This document shows positions 1 through 10,300 of a stretch of DNA of 64,000 nt, piece by piece. How positions within the stretch are numbered: position 1 is the first letter of the stretch; every line of letters begins with the position of its first letter. The notes under the pieces are model-generated. The model did not search any database. It had not been told where the DNA came from and was given only the letters and a program-made list of their open reading frames with translations. This DNA comes from PNNG01 sp046291695 (GTDB lineage Bacteria; Bacteroidota; Bacteroidia; UBA7662). Location of the stretch: positions 37,975 to 101,974 of the forward strand of contig JBKBSO010000014.1 in assembly GCA_046291695.1 (NCBI GenBank). The letters are read 5' to 3'. A program made the position numbers and the translations under genes.

Positions 1-28
1 TTTTTGTACTGTATTTGGCAATTGAGTT

Positions 29-382
29 ATGAATAAAATCACAGCAGGTTACAAAATGCTTATGATTCTGGCCAACGTTGATGGTCAGCATTTGGAGCAG
101 GAACACTCCCTTATCATTGAATATCTGGGCAGCAGTTTCGACCCCCGTACGGTTGATGCGACCATCAAAGCCGAACAGCTCCGCATTCAGGCACTTCCTC
201 AGGAAAGCCAAATGATCGAGTTTCGCGAAGCCATGAACTATTTCTATTCGCACAGCACTTCGGCTGAGCGTTCAAAATTTTTACAGCTTGCCATGGATCT
301 CATCAAAAGTGATGAACACATCACACGCGAAGAGAATATTTTCATTAACAAGCTGTTCGACGCCTGGGGCGAAACAGAATAA
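29..382 (+). CDS. TerB-like small cytosolic protein
   Basis: This is a 117-residue all-helical protein without signal peptide or membrane segment. The pattern (A-x-x-D-G near residue 18, then an acidic E-x-E-x pair, and a second helical half ending in D-E-H-I-T-x-E-E) resembles the TerB tellurite-resistance-like fold, whose paired acidic motifs bind metal in better studied members. No other ter genes are nearby, so a role in tellurite resistance is not implied; many Bacteroidota have solitary TerB-like proteins of unknown role. It ends 9 bases before the glycosyltransferase start and is probably co-transcribed with it. The family call rests on pattern only. Confidence 0.6.
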   Translation: MNKITAGYKMLMILANVDGQHLEQEHSLIIEYLGSSFDPRTVDATIKAEQLRIQALPQESQMIEFREAMNYFYSHSTSAERSKFLQLAMDLIKSDEHITREENIFINKLFDAWGETE

Positions 383-391
383 ACGGGTGCA

Positions 392-2053
392 TTGAAACAG
401 CCCTTGATACCCCCTTCAGAACGCTGGATTTGGCTGTTCTTATTTGCCATGGCCTGGATGGCAGGAATGCATTTGTCGCTCTGGGACCAAGATGAAAGCG
501 CTTACGCAGGATTTGCCTTCCAAATGATTGAGTCAGGAAATTGGCTGATTCCTGATTTCCTATGGAGCGAAGTACACCGAAAACCTCCGCTACATTTTTG
601 GGCCATAGCGCTGAGCAATTTGCTATTTGGATTCCATGAATTTGCCATAAGGATTCCATCCCTCTTAGCCATTTTCGGCACGGTGCTATTGGTACGTTAT
701 CAGGCTGTGCAGGTATTTGGCGAACAGGTTGCCAAAACAGCAGCCTGGATATTGGCCGGAAATATTTTGCTTTTGCAATTAATCAAAATTTCGGTAACCG
801 ATTCAAGCTTGTTGTTTTTTGAAACACTGGCAGCCCTATCGCTGATCAATTTTTTACATCAAGCCAAAGCTCGATATTGGTGGTTATTGCTCCTAGGAAC
901 TACAGGTGCTCTGTTGGTCAAAGGCCCTCCTGTGCTTATTTTGCTCTTCGGCATGCTGGGTTTATTTCTGGTTTTTTCTCACGAAAGAAGAAAAATAATC
1001 GGTTTACACCCTTGGTTACTTTTTCCCCTTGCAGCATTACCCTTATTCCTGTGGGGCTGGTTCGCATGGCAAAGCGACGGCGGCATATTTATTCTTTGGA
1101 TGGTAGATTGGTACACCATTCGGCGCGTATCCTCCGAAGTTTTTGGCCAAACCGGCCCACCCGGCTACCATTTTGTCCTTATTTTATTAGCTTTTTTGCC
1201 CTTTATCCCACTATTCTTTAAAAGTGCAAAAAGCCTTATTCAACAATATAGCTGGAAGAAACCTGAATACAGCAATTTTATCCTGTTGGCCTGGCTCATA
1301 AGTGGCTGGGTTATTTACGAACTATTCAAATCAAAGCTCCCCACTTACGCCATCGCCGCCTACCCGGCTATCGCCATCCTAGTGGCACGTCAATTTGTAA
1401 AATTGCAAGCCGGCGCATTCCTCAATGAACTTAGCCTGAAAGCCGGTTTGATCGTTTTTGCTGCGATCAGCTTTGGCGTCGGCATCGGCATTCCATTGGC
1501 CATGGAGATAGATTATGATGGGGCTGCACTTTTTAGCGACAATATCATCATGCTCGGTAGGCTCTTGGGTATAATCCTATTTAGCATCAGCGGGGCAATT
1601 ATCGTAATGCTCTTAAAATCACGTTTTGCTATTGCTTTCAAACTGATGCTCAGTTATAGCCTATGCCTTTTGTTTGGGCTTTGGTTTGTATTTGTGCCTG
1701 CCATTGAAACACCGCGTTCAGGAACAAAAGCACTAGCCACTTGGCTAGCTGAAAATATCCCGCCTGAAAAAACTGTGCTTCTGAGTAAAAACATGACCCT
1801 GCCTAGTCTGGCTTTTTACTTAAAACAACAAAATCAAGCTTTTGAAATTGCTAAAAGCCCTGATGTTTGGGCCAAAGCAATTGAAGAGGAACAGACTTAT
1901 TTGGTTTTCAACAGCGATAATATTGCCCTACTTCAAGAAACGGTTACCTCCGCCAAGCTGCATTTTGATATCGTGTACGAAAAAGAAGCTATTATCCTTG
2001 ATTTCGGGAAACGCACTACTTGGTTTGTAGTTAAAGGATCAACCCCCAAATGA
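392..2053 (+). CDS. Glycosyltransferase family 39 (ArnT/PMT-like), multi-pass membrane protein
   Basis: The 553-residue protein has about ten or more hydrophobic segments. Its first periplasmic loop carries W-D-Q-D-E-S (around residue 31) followed by R-K-P-P-L-H-F-W, the acidic and K-P-P signature of polyprenyl-phosphate-sugar-dependent GT-C enzymes such as ArnT. The C-terminal ~100 residues form a soluble domain. It would move a sugar from an undecaprenyl-phosphate carrier to a lipid or protein in the periplasm; the acceptor cannot be read from the sequence. The start is a TTG at 392, chosen because it keeps the first membrane helix whole; the next ATG (residue 19) would cut it. The 3' end overlaps convergent recR by 15 bases. 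Confidence 0.8.
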   Translation: MKQPLIPPSERWIWLFLFAMAWMAGMHLSLWDQDESAYAGFAFQMIESGNWLIPDFLWSEVHRKPPLHFWAIALSNLLFGFHEFAIRIPSLLAIFGTVLLVRYQAVQVFGEQVAKTAAWILAGNILLLQLIKISVTDSSLLFFETLAALSLINFLHQAKARYWWLLLLGTTGALLVKGPPVLILLFGMLGLFLVFSHERRKIIGLHPWLLFPLAALPLFLWGWFAWQSDGGIFILWMVDWYTIRRVSSEVFGQTGPPGYHFVLILLAFLPFIPLFFKSAKSLIQQYSWKKPEYSNFILLAWLISGWVIYELFKSKLPTYAIAAYPAIAILVARQFVKLQAGAFLNELSLKAGLIVFAAISFGVGIGIPLAMEIDYDGAALFSDNIIMLGRLLGIILFSISGAIIVMLLKSRFAIAFKLMLSYSLCLLFGLWFVFVPAIETPRSGTKALATWLAENIPPEKTVLLSKNMTLPSLAFYLKQQNQAFEIAKSPDVWAKAIEEEQTYLVFNSDNIALLQETVTSAKLHFDIVYEKEAIILDFGKRTTWFVVKGSTPK

Positions 2054-2656
2054 CTGAAACGGAATTCGTTGCTGAATAGAGCGACCGAGCGTGATTTCAT
2101 CGGCATATTCGAGTTCCCCACCAATCGCAATCCCACGAGCGATGGTACTTATTTTTACTTCCGGCCAATTTTGTAGTTTGCGTGCCAGGTAAAATGCCGT
2201 GGTATCGCCTTCCATAGTAGCCGAAAAAGCTAATAAAACCTCACCCACTTCACCCAAAGCTAAGCGTTCCAGCAAACTGTCTATTTTGAGCTGCTCCGGA
2301 CCAACGCCATCCATTGGGGCAATTAATCCGCCTAAAACATGGTACAAGCCATGATACTGACCCGTTTGCTCAATGGCAATAACGTCACGCATATCCGCCA
2401 CCACACACACCAATGACTGGTTACGGCTGCCGTTGCTACAAATCTGACATAGGCTTGCGTCGCTGATATTGTTACACTTTTTACAATAGGTAATCTTGGT
2501 AGCAAGCCTACTAACCGCTTCCGCCAATTGCAAAGCCTCCCCTTCCTCTTGTCGCAATAAATGTAGCGTAAGCCGTAAAGCTGTTTTTTTTCCAATGCCC
2601 GGAAATCGCGAAAAAGCATTTACGGCATCTTCAATAAGTCGGGAAGGATAATTCAT
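2039..2656 (-). CDS. recR: Recombination mediator RecR
   Basis: RecR of normal length (205 aa). It works with RecO to load RecA on gapped DNA. An N-terminal helix-hairpin-helix (residues about 10-30, F-P-G-I-G-K-K-T-A), a four-cysteine zinc site (C58, C61, C70, C73) and a Toprim domain starting at V-C-V-V-A-D-M-R-D are all visible, followed by the G-L-Y-H-V-L-G-G motif. It lies alone on the minus strand between two plus-strand genes and overlaps the end of the glycosyltransferase gene by 15 bases tail to tail. Confidence 0.97.
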   Translation of the reverse strand: MNYPSRLIEDAVNAFSRFPGIGKKTALRLTLHLLRQEEGEALQLAEAVSRLATKITYCKKCNNISDASLCQICSNGSRNQSLVCVVADMRDVIAIEQTGQYHGLYHVLGGLIAPMDGVGPEQLKIDSLLERLALGEVGEVLLAFSATMEGDTTAFYLARKLQNWPEVKISTIARGIAIGGELEYADEITLGRSIQQRIPFQSFGG

Positions 2657-2738
2657 CCGCCAAAAATAAGATGAAAATACCGCAATGCAGCAAGCTCAAA
2701 TAAAACCAAGCATTTACCAAAAAACAGCTGTCTTCTCC

Positions 2739-2746
2739 TATTTTTG
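2739..2746 (+). promoter_or_regulatory. Candidate -7 box for the symporter gene
   Basis: TATTTTTG fits the Bacteroidota TAnnTTTG consensus and lies about 50 bases upstream of the ATG at 2796. No clean TTTG -33 element is present at the expected distance, so this is a moderate call. It argues for the 2796 start, because the alternative upstream ATG at 2685 would lie before the promoter. Confidence 0.45.
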
Positions 2747-2795
2747 TCTGAACTACCGCTCCGCACAGAACTACTCACCTTCCGCCAATCTGTTG

Positions 2796-4247
2796 ATGAC
2801 CCCTTCCAGTATTCTGTTTATTATTGCCGCCTACTTTTTGGTGCTCATCCTCATTTCGCGCATTACCGGCCGAAAGTCCGACAATGCCTCTTTTTTTCTG
2901 GCTAACCGAAATGCACCTTGGTATCTGGTGGCCTTCGGCATGATTGGGTCCAGTCTTTCAGGAGTAACTTTTATTTCTATTCCAGGTACAGTAGGCAGTC
3001 AGGCCTTCAGCTATATGCAGTTGGTACTTGGTTATTTCCTTGGCTATCTGGTTATTATTAAAGTATTATTACCGCTGTATTACCGCCTCAATCTTACCAG
3101 CATTTATGCCTATTTACAAAGCCGATTGGGCTTTTACAGCCATAAAACAGGTGCAGCCTTCTTTTTACTCTCAAGAAGTATTGGTTCCTCATTCCGTTTG
3201 TACCTGGTGGCCATGGTACTCGATAGCTTCGTACTGCAGCAATGGGGCATCCCCTTTTGGCTCACAGTAAGCCTAACCATCTTGCTCATTTGGCTCTATA
3301 CCTTTAGAAGTGGTATCAAAACCATTATCTGGACCGATACCCTTCAAACTGCTTTCCTAATAGGGGCCGTCATCATTTCCATCAGCATCATTGCCGGCGA
3401 TTTAAATCTTAGCCTTTCTGAACTGCCCGCATTCATTGCCCAGAGCGATTACAGCCGCATTTTTTTCTGGGATGGCAATAGCCCCATGAATTTCTTTAAA
3501 ATGTTTTTCTCCGGTGCGTTTATTACCATCGTCATGACCGGGCTCGACCAAGACATGATGCAAAAAAACCTTTCGTGCCGCTCGCTTGCCGACGCCCAAA
3601 AAAACATGTTTTGGTTTAGCCTTGTACTCATAGCCGTGAATCTGCTCTTTTTGAGTCTTGGGGCACTGCTATACCTTTACAGCGAATCCAAAGGCATTGC
3701 CATACCGGCAACCAAAGATGAACTTTTCCCGATGCTGGCCATACGCCATTTTGCCCCCATCGCCGGTTTTACCTTTGTACTTGGCTTGGTAGCAGCCGCT
3801 TATTCCAGTGCCGATTCGGCCCTTACCGCCCTCACCACCTCCTTTTGCGTCGATTTTCTCGGTTTCAAAAAGACGGAAGGCAGTGTACGTACGCGCATGT
3901 GGGTGCACATTGGCATGTCGATTTTTATTGGCTTGCAGATTTTACTCTTCCGCTCGCTGCACAACGACTCCCTCATTACACAACTTTTTAAAGTAGCCGG
4001 CTACACCTATGGCCCCCTGCTGGGCATGTTTAGTTTCGGCTTATTCACCCGTTGGCAAATAAATGACAAATGGGTACCGCTGGTAGCAATAATATCGCCG
4101 CTGCTCTGTTATTGGCTCAATATCAACTCCGAAAAATGGCTAAACGGCTACCAATTTGGATTCGAATTATTAATCCTAAACGGCGCCCTAACTTTTACCG
4201 GATTGTACTTGTTAAAAACAGCCGAAAAGCATAACTTAACCACATGA
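2796..4247 (+). CDS. Sodium:solute symporter (SSS family)
   Basis: This 483-residue protein has the many hydrophobic helices of the SSS (PutP/SGLT-like) family. The signature region after helix 1 is clear: A-N-R-N-A-P-W-Y, then G-S-S-L-S-G-V-T-F-I-S-I-P-G-T-V-G, and later Y-S-S-A-D-S-A-L-T-A-L-T-T-S-F, the Na+-binding serine/threonine stretch. It would import a small organic solute with Na+ across the inner membrane; the substrate is not readable. The ATG at 2796 was preferred over one 37 codons upstream because the extra sequence is not membrane-like and a promoter-like box sits between them. Its stop overlaps the next start (ATGA), so the two genes are translationally coupled. Confidence 0.88.
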   Translation: MTPSSILFIIAAYFLVLILISRITGRKSDNASFFLANRNAPWYLVAFGMIGSSLSGVTFISIPGTVGSQAFSYMQLVLGYFLGYLVIIKVLLPLYYRLNLTSIYAYLQSRLGFYSHKTGAAFFLLSRSIGSSFRLYLVAMVLDSFVLQQWGIPFWLTVSLTILLIWLYTFRSGIKTIIWTDTLQTAFLIGAVIISISIIAGDLNLSLSELPAFIAQSDYSRIFFWDGNSPMNFFKMFFSGAFITIVMTGLDQDMMQKNLSCRSLADAQKNMFWFSLVLIAVNLLFLSLGALLYLYSESKGIAIPATKDELFPMLAIRHFAPIAGFTFVLGLVAAAYSSADSALTALTTSFCVDFLGFKKTEGSVRTRMWVHIGMSIFIGLQILLFRSLHNDSLITQLFKVAGYTYGPLLGMFSFGLFTRWQINDKWVPLVAIISPLLCYWLNINSEKWLNGYQFGFELLILNGALTFTGLYLLKTAEKHNLTT

Positions 4248-4957
4248 GTAACGATAAAGACGAACTAATCAGAGGAGCTTTTGAGCAAAAAAGCTGGACT
4301 GAAATAAAGGCTGCCTCTTCCTGGCAGATTTTTAAAATTATTGCTGAATTTGTAGAAGGCTTCGAAAAGCTCTCTAGAATAGGGCCATGCGTATCCATTT
4401 TTGGCTCGGCACGTACCAAACCAGATAATAAATACTATCTGCTTGCCGAAGAAATTGGCAAAAAGCTCACTGAAAAAGGCTACGGAGTTATTACCGGCGG
4501 AGGCCCAGGCATCATGGAAGCCGGAAATAAAGGCGCCAAACTGGCCGGTGGAAAGTCTGTGGGACTGAATATCGACCTCCCCTTTGAGCAATTCAGCAAC
4601 CCTTATATCGATGGTGATAAGTTGATCAATTTCGACTACTTCTTCGTACGGAAACTTATGTTTATTAAATACGCCCAAGGCTTCATTGTGTTGCCAGGTG
4701 GTTTTGGCACCATGGACGAGCTGTTTGAAGCCCTAACCCTCATTCAAACGCATAAAATCGGAAAATTCCCTATTGTGTTGGTGGGCTCATCCTATTGGCA
4801 AGGGCTCATCGATTGGCTCAAAGCTACCATGATGGAAGTTGAACACAACATCAATCCCGACGACCTCGATTTGATGAAAATTGTGGATACTGCCGATGAT
4901 GCCGTAGAACATATCGAAGAATTTTACAGTAAATACGTACTCAGCCCGAATTTCTAA
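4244..4957 (+). CDS. LOG-family (TIGR00730-type) Rossmann-fold protein
   Basis: A 237-residue cytosolic protein with both signature motifs of the lysine-decarboxylase-like/LOG family: G-G-G-P-G-I-M-E-A near residue 85 and P-G-G-F-G-T-M-D-E near residue 150. LOG enzymes release free bases from nucleoside 5'-monophosphates (cytokinin riboside monophosphates in plants and pathogens; nucleotide turnover such as PpnN in bacteria). The version here has the longer N-terminal region common in Bacteroidota. It overlaps the symporter by 4 bases and is followed after 1 base by the M23 peptidase gene. The precise substrate is an open question. Confidence 0.85.
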   Translation: MSNDKDELIRGAFEQKSWTEIKAASSWQIFKIIAEFVEGFEKLSRIGPCVSIFGSARTKPDNKYYLLAEEIGKKLTEKGYGVITGGGPGIMEAGNKGAKLAGGKSVGLNIDLPFEQFSNPYIDGDKLINFDYFFVRKLMFIKYAQGFIVLPGGFGTMDELFEALTLIQTHKIGKFPIVLVGSSYWQGLIDWLKATMMEVEHNINPDDLDLMKIVDTADDAVEHIEEFYSKYVLSPNF

Positions 4958-4958
4958 T

Positions 4959-6683
4959 ATGCATTGGAAACACCCCCTTGCCCGATGCTTGTTCATCGGG
5001 CTTTGTGGCATACATGGATTGCTGTTTGCCCAAGAATACCCACGCGACTATTTCCGCTCACCCCTCGACATTCCACTGAAATTGTCGGGAACCTTTGGTG
5101 AATTACGTACCAATCACTTTCATAGCGGACTCGACATTCGCACCAACAGCATGGAAGGCCTTAAGGTATATGCCACAGCCGATGGCTACATCAGTCGAAT
5201 CAAGGTTTCGGCCTATGGCTATGGTAATGCGCTATACATCGACCATCCTAATGGATTTACTACGGTTTATGCACATCTACGCGATTTCGAAGATCCCATC
5301 CGAAGCCTGGCCGAAAAAAACCATTACGACAAACAAAGCTTTGAACTTGATTTGGTGCTGTATCCTGACGAAATACCCGTTAAAAAAGGCCAGGTAATTG
5401 CCTATAGCGGCAATACAGGTGGCTCAGGTGGACCGCATTTGCACTTTGAAGTACGCGATACCAAAACCGAAGCCGTGATTAATCCCAAACATTTCGGCTT
5501 TAGCATTACCGACCGCACAGCCCCTGTATTCGACTTTATGGAGGTAGTGCCATATGGCCCGAATGCCCGGGTGAATGGCAGTAGTAACAAGCGAAGATTT
5601 ACCGCTCTAAAAAGCGGACAACAGTTTGCCACCGGGCAGCGCATTGAAATAGCGGGCAGCAACTACCTGCAGTTCAGGGTATGGGATAAACACGATGGCA
5701 ACGAATTTAGAAATGGCATTTATCGACTGCTTTTACTTGAAGACCAGGATACCCTTTACCATTTCACAGCCGACCGTTTCGAATTCAACGAAACGCGCTA
5801 CGCCAATGCCGTTATGGATTACCAGGCACGCATGCTCAACCGCGAACAAATATACCGGTGCTTTCAACCCAGCGGTAATCTACTGCAACTGCTTCGATCA
5901 AAAGCACCCTATCACGGCTTAATCAGCATAGAGGCGGGTAGCGAAAAAAAACTCACCGCCATTGCCAGTGACTTTGATGGCAATAGTAGCAGCATGCAGA
6001 TTCATTTGATTGGAGTAAGTCCCACAGCCGAAATCAGTGGCCCCGACAAAGAGGTCGTACGATATTCACCCCTAGCGGCTTGGTCGTTTACAAACGAAGA
6101 CGTACAGCTCCAAATGCCAGCCAATAACCTCTACGACACCATAAATTTTATTTATCAAAGAACCGTGAAGCCCTACGCCATGTTTTCGGCCGTGCACAGC
6201 CTGCACCATGCACGCACCCCAGTACATGCCGCCTTCGACCTGGCCTTGCGTCATAGCGGACTGGCCGACTCCTTGCGATCAAAAACCCTTATGGTGAATA
6301 TCAACATCAACCAGGGACGAACGGCAACAACCGGTAAGTGGGATGGAGACTGGTTCCGCGCTAGAGTCCGTGGATTAGGTGATTATTACCTGGCTGTAGA
6401 TACCACTCCACCTGTGATTAAAGTCATCAACCTAAGGGCTGGTGGTACGTACCAAAGAGGACAACAAATGCGCTTTACCATGAGCGACAATCTGGCTGGC
6501 ATTCAATCTTATGCCCTTTACCTGAACGATCAGTGGCAAAAATTGGTGTTCGATGGCAAAACGGCAAGCCTGACCTACACGGTACACCAAAATAGTCCAA
6601 AAGGAAATCTTAATTTACGTTTGGTTGTTAAGGATGCTGTAGGCAACGAAACGACTTATTCAACTAAAATAACCATCATATGA
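4959..6683 (+). CDS. Secreted M23-family metallopeptidase with C-terminal Ig-like region
   Basis: The 574-residue protein begins with a signal peptide (cleavage near residue 24, L-F-A-Q). Its LytM/M23 domain (about 45-185) has the zinc ligands H55 and D59 (H-S-G-L-D) and the H160-L-H162-F-E motif, so it should be a catalytically competent peptidoglycan endopeptidase. The remaining ~380 residues are beta-rich; the last ~100 (from D-T-T-P-P-V-I-K) look like an Ig-type domain. There is no T9SS sorting domain. The gene sits between the LOG gene and bcp with 1- and 4-base junctions, implying a single transcript. Confidence 0.9.
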   Translation: MHWKHPLARCLFIGLCGIHGLLFAQEYPRDYFRSPLDIPLKLSGTFGELRTNHFHSGLDIRTNSMEGLKVYATADGYISRIKVSAYGYGNALYIDHPNGFTTVYAHLRDFEDPIRSLAEKNHYDKQSFELDLVLYPDEIPVKKGQVIAYSGNTGGSGGPHLHFEVRDTKTEAVINPKHFGFSITDRTAPVFDFMEVVPYGPNARVNGSSNKRRFTALKSGQQFATGQRIEIAGSNYLQFRVWDKHDGNEFRNGIYRLLLLEDQDTLYHFTADRFEFNETRYANAVMDYQARMLNREQIYRCFQPSGNLLQLLRSKAPYHGLISIEAGSEKKLTAIASDFDGNSSSMQIHLIGVSPTAEISGPDKEVVRYSPLAAWSFTNEDVQLQMPANNLYDTINFIYQRTVKPYAMFSAVHSLHHARTPVHAAFDLALRHSGLADSLRSKTLMVNININQGRTATTGKWDGDWFRARVRGLGDYYLAVDTTPPVIKVINLRAGGTYQRGQQMRFTMSDNLAGIQSYALYLNDQWQKLVFDGKTASLTYTVHQNSPKGNLNLRLVVKDAVGNETTYSTKITII

Positions 6684-7129
6684 GCAGACCACAAGCGGGC
6701 GACAAAGCCCCTAACTTTAAAGGCTTAAACCAAAAAGGCGAAACCATTAGCCTCGAACAATTTAAAGGCAAAAAAATAGCCCTCTATTTTTACCCCAAAG
6801 ACGACACACCCGGATGTACAGCCGAAGCCTGTAATTTACGGGATAACCACAGTGCCCTGCAAGCAGCCGGTTATGTAGTTATTGGAGTGAGTAGCGACAG
6901 TGTTAAATCGCACGATAAGTTTGCAACCAAATATAGCTTACCATTCGATTTGCTGGCCGATGAAGACAAATCAGTTCATGAAGCTTATGGCACATGGATC
7001 GAAAAAAGCATGTACGGCCGCAAATATATGGGTACCGACAGGGTAACCTTTATCATCGATGAAAACGGGAGCATAGAGCGTATCATCGATAAAGTGAAAA
7101 CCAAAGAGCATACTGCACAAATTTTGTGA
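6680..7129 (+). CDS. bcp: Thioredoxin-dependent thiol peroxidase Bcp
   Basis: A 149-residue peroxiredoxin of the BCP/PrxQ subfamily that reduces hydroperoxides with thioredoxin. The peroxidatic cysteine is C46 in T-P-G-C-T, and the resolving cysteine C51 lies five residues later in E-A-C-N-L-R-D, the atypical 2-Cys arrangement of this subfamily. The F-Y-P-K-D-D-T-P-G-C-T motif is intact. The start overlaps the M23 gene by 4 bases and a terminator follows, so it closes the symporter-LOG-M23-bcp transcription unit. Confidence 0.96.
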   Translation: MSRPQAGDKAPNFKGLNQKGETISLEQFKGKKIALYFYPKDDTPGCTAEACNLRDNHSALQAAGYVVIGVSSDSVKSHDKFATKYSLPFDLLADEDKSVHEAYGTWIEKSMYGRKYMGTDRVTFIIDENGSIERIIDKVKTKEHTAQIL

Positions 7130-7152
7130 ATCATTGATCTAGCACCCCATGT

Positions 7153-7181
7153 AACCCTGCCCCCAAAAGGCGGGGTTTTTG
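7153..7181 (+). terminator. Rho-independent terminator after bcp
   Basis: A GC-rich stem (AACCCTGCC at 7153-7161 pairs with GGCGGGGTT at 7169-7177, one wobble) is followed by a T-run, 24 bases after the bcp stop. Confidence 0.8.
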
Positions 7182-7320
7182 TTTGCTTGACTTCATGGCA
7201 AACCAGTCAAGTTGGCCAACACAGTCAGCCTGTTGCATACCTCAACCCCTGATTCAATGCAAACCCATTGCGGGATTTGTGAAGGCTGCGTAATTCCACT
7301 AGCCAGCCACTAGCCAAAAA

Positions 7321-7354
7321 AAAAATCCCTGTTCGTTGCCGAACAGGGATTTTT
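7321..7354. terminator. Strong terminator for the 2545-aa gene
   Basis: A perfect 15-bp inverted repeat (7321-7335 with 7340-7354, loop TTGC) is flanked on the minus strand by a T-run. It lies about 20 bases after the stop of the minus-strand giant gene. The stem ends are A/T-rich on both sides, so it can work in both directions. Confidence 0.85.
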
Positions 7355-7372
7355 AGTTAGCTGATGCTGCGA

Positions 7373-10300
7373 CTATCGCTGAATCATCAGTCGGCGGATG
7401 CCAACATGCTTACCATCAGACACACGTACAAAGTACATGCCTTGTTGCAAGCTAGCAAGATCGAGCTCAATCAATCCACCGTTCATTTCGGTATTGTACA
7501 CTTGGCTATACACTTCCTGGCCTACTGCATTCATGATCTTAACTGTCATCGCTTCAACACCCGGAACATTGATATTCAGGAAGGCTGTTAAGCTCGCTGG
7601 GTTAGGATACAGATTGAGTGCACCTGGATTGTTCAAATCGTTCACTGAAGTAAACACACCCCTCACAAAGGTGATGTTGTGTACATTCGTCGCTAAGCGA
7701 TTTACTGGTCCACTTACAGCACGGATTGTCCACTTACCTACGAAGCTGTTACCAGCAGTCAATCCGAGTGAATCAGAAATGGCCTGGAAGCTAACCGTAG
7801 CTGAAGTTCCGCTAAAGCCGGTTACTCGCATGCGTGGATTGCTAAAGTCACCACTTGGCTCATCAACCAAGAACTCATAAGTCACTGTACCACCAAAGGT
7901 CGAGTTACTAATGGTATAGTTGAAGTTCAACGTTTGCGTTGGATCATTTTCGAGGGTTCTTGTAGCATTATTTGCAGGCGACAAGAGGTTAAAGGCCGAA
8001 AGACTATCCAGGTTGGTTACACCACGTACAATATTCAAATTGAAACTGGCATTCGCACTGCGGGTAATGCTACCACCTTGAGCACGAACCGTCCATTTCA
8101 CCTGAGCAGTAATGCCCACTGGAATATTGTTCGCAATTAACAGATCACGTATTTGCTCGAAAGTAAGCGTGAGGCTGTTGGTGGTAGTAGGTATGCTCGC
8201 CAATGGATTCGAGAAGTTACCTGTTGGTAAATCAAGTAACCAGGTGTATGAGGTTGTACCCGGACCCGTAAAGGTTGATGCCTCCCAAGTGATATTTGCT
8301 GTCTGCGTAACGGCACCCTGAATGGTTAAGCTGGTATTGTTAGCAGGAGTAAGCAAATTAAAGGCACTTAAGGTATCGGCCACCGTACCACGGTTAAGCG
8401 TAATGGTACGTGGTGCTACTGCCAGGCGTGACAGCGTAGCTGAAGTTGCCCGAACCGTCCAAACACCGGTAAATGACCCACCTACAGGCACACCATTGGT
8501 TGCCAAGAGGTTATCAATAGCTGCAAAGGTAAGGGTAAGTACAGAGTCGGTACCATTGTTATTCGCCGGAATGGCCACAATAGGCGTACTGAAATTACCA
8601 CCCGGTGCATCTAACAACCACTCATAAGTAGTTGGGTTACCCGTTGTAGCAACCGAACGCTCCCAGTTTACGTTGGCAGTTTGACCACCTGTACCGGTAA
8701 TGTTCAGCGTCGCATTATTCGCAGGGCCAATCAGGTTAAAGGCTGAAAGTGAATCTTGTGCGCTAGCAGGTACAATCGTTACTACATCAACAATAAACCT
8801 GAAGTTACTGGTACCACCCAAGAAGCCTAAACCACCTCCGGTTGTATCCGATGTGAAGAAGGCAGATGGACGTAATGGCGATTCAGCCTGGTACATCATC
8901 GGGAAGTATCCCGGAGTCTTTGGCGTCTGTAACAAACCTACAAAGAAGTCATTGTCTGTTACGATATACGAAGTATCGAATACAAGCTCAAGGTATTGAC
9001 CCAAGTTGGCTGCCGAGAGTACGGTATCAGGCGTTGAAGCCACAATTTGTCCCATACTATTCATCACCACACCACGAACACGACCACCAACTGCTGTAGT
9101 CGCCAGATTGATTCTTGCCCGCATACGCTCAACAGCACGTGTTCCTGTTACGGTATGACGTACCGCCAGTATACCAGAACCCGCATTGAATCCTACACCA
9201 AAATTAGTTGCACTGGTATCGGCATAAGAGAAGGTTCCGGCTGTGGTTTCTTGAACATACGTTTTTTGGTTGTTCAAATTGTTGTTATCAGCTCCCAAAG
9301 AAACAACGATGTTGTTAAACCCAAGGTTTGCTGGTGCATAACCTGTGAAATTAACAGTTGTACTAGCACCTACTCCCAAATTCACTGTCTCAGAGGCAGT
9401 AAAGGTATTGGCACCTGTGATATTCAAGCTAACCGAACGGCCTACCACAGGTGATGAGCTGTTGTTCCGGATGATGGCCTGAATGGTGTGTGGCAATCCG
9501 CTAGGAATTGGCAATTTGCCCATGGTGTACAATTCTACCACCTCTAGATCATTCGCCAAACGAGGAGCGGTGAGTACAATCTGTGGACGGAAAGCCGAAG
9601 CTCCTGTAAGTGAAGCAGGGAAGGCTGTGTTGTCCTGAGCATTACGTTGAGCACCAGGAATGGCCGTGTTACACAGATAAACTGCGGAAGTCGACAAAGC
9701 ACTGGTAATTTGCCATTCATAGGCCACATACAAGCCACCACCGGTATACGTGAAGGCCGTATCCAAAGGAATTTGATAGACACCTGCTACGTTTGGTATA
9801 GTCAACGAATCTTCATACACCAAGGTCATGGCCGTAGGTGAGCTTATCAAATCAGCCCAAGTTGCTGAGCGTGTAAAAGTAGCATCGTTGGTGTTTACCA
9901 TGTAGTAGCGCATAAATCCACGTACAGGCGCAGCAGCAGGTGCTGATATCTGGTATCCAACATGCGTGATTTGCTGACCTGGTGCCAACTGGGTAGCCAC
10001 TTCAGCCGGAGCATATACTGCTGCTGAACGGTGGAAATTGTTCTGTGTCACAGGGCCGCGACCCAAACCTGAAGTGCCACCACCTGCTGCGGGTATCAAT
10101 ACGGTCAAAGGCGGATAAGTAACAGCACCACGGTGCAAACGCAAGTTAAAGGTCTGTAAGGCTAAGGTATCGTTGGTACCAGAATTTGCGCGAACGGTCC
10201 ATATGGTATTGATACTATCACCCACTGACAAACCAAGGGAAGCCAAAAGTCCGTCTATCGCTCCAAAATTCAGGGTAAGCGTAGTGTCCGAACCGGAACT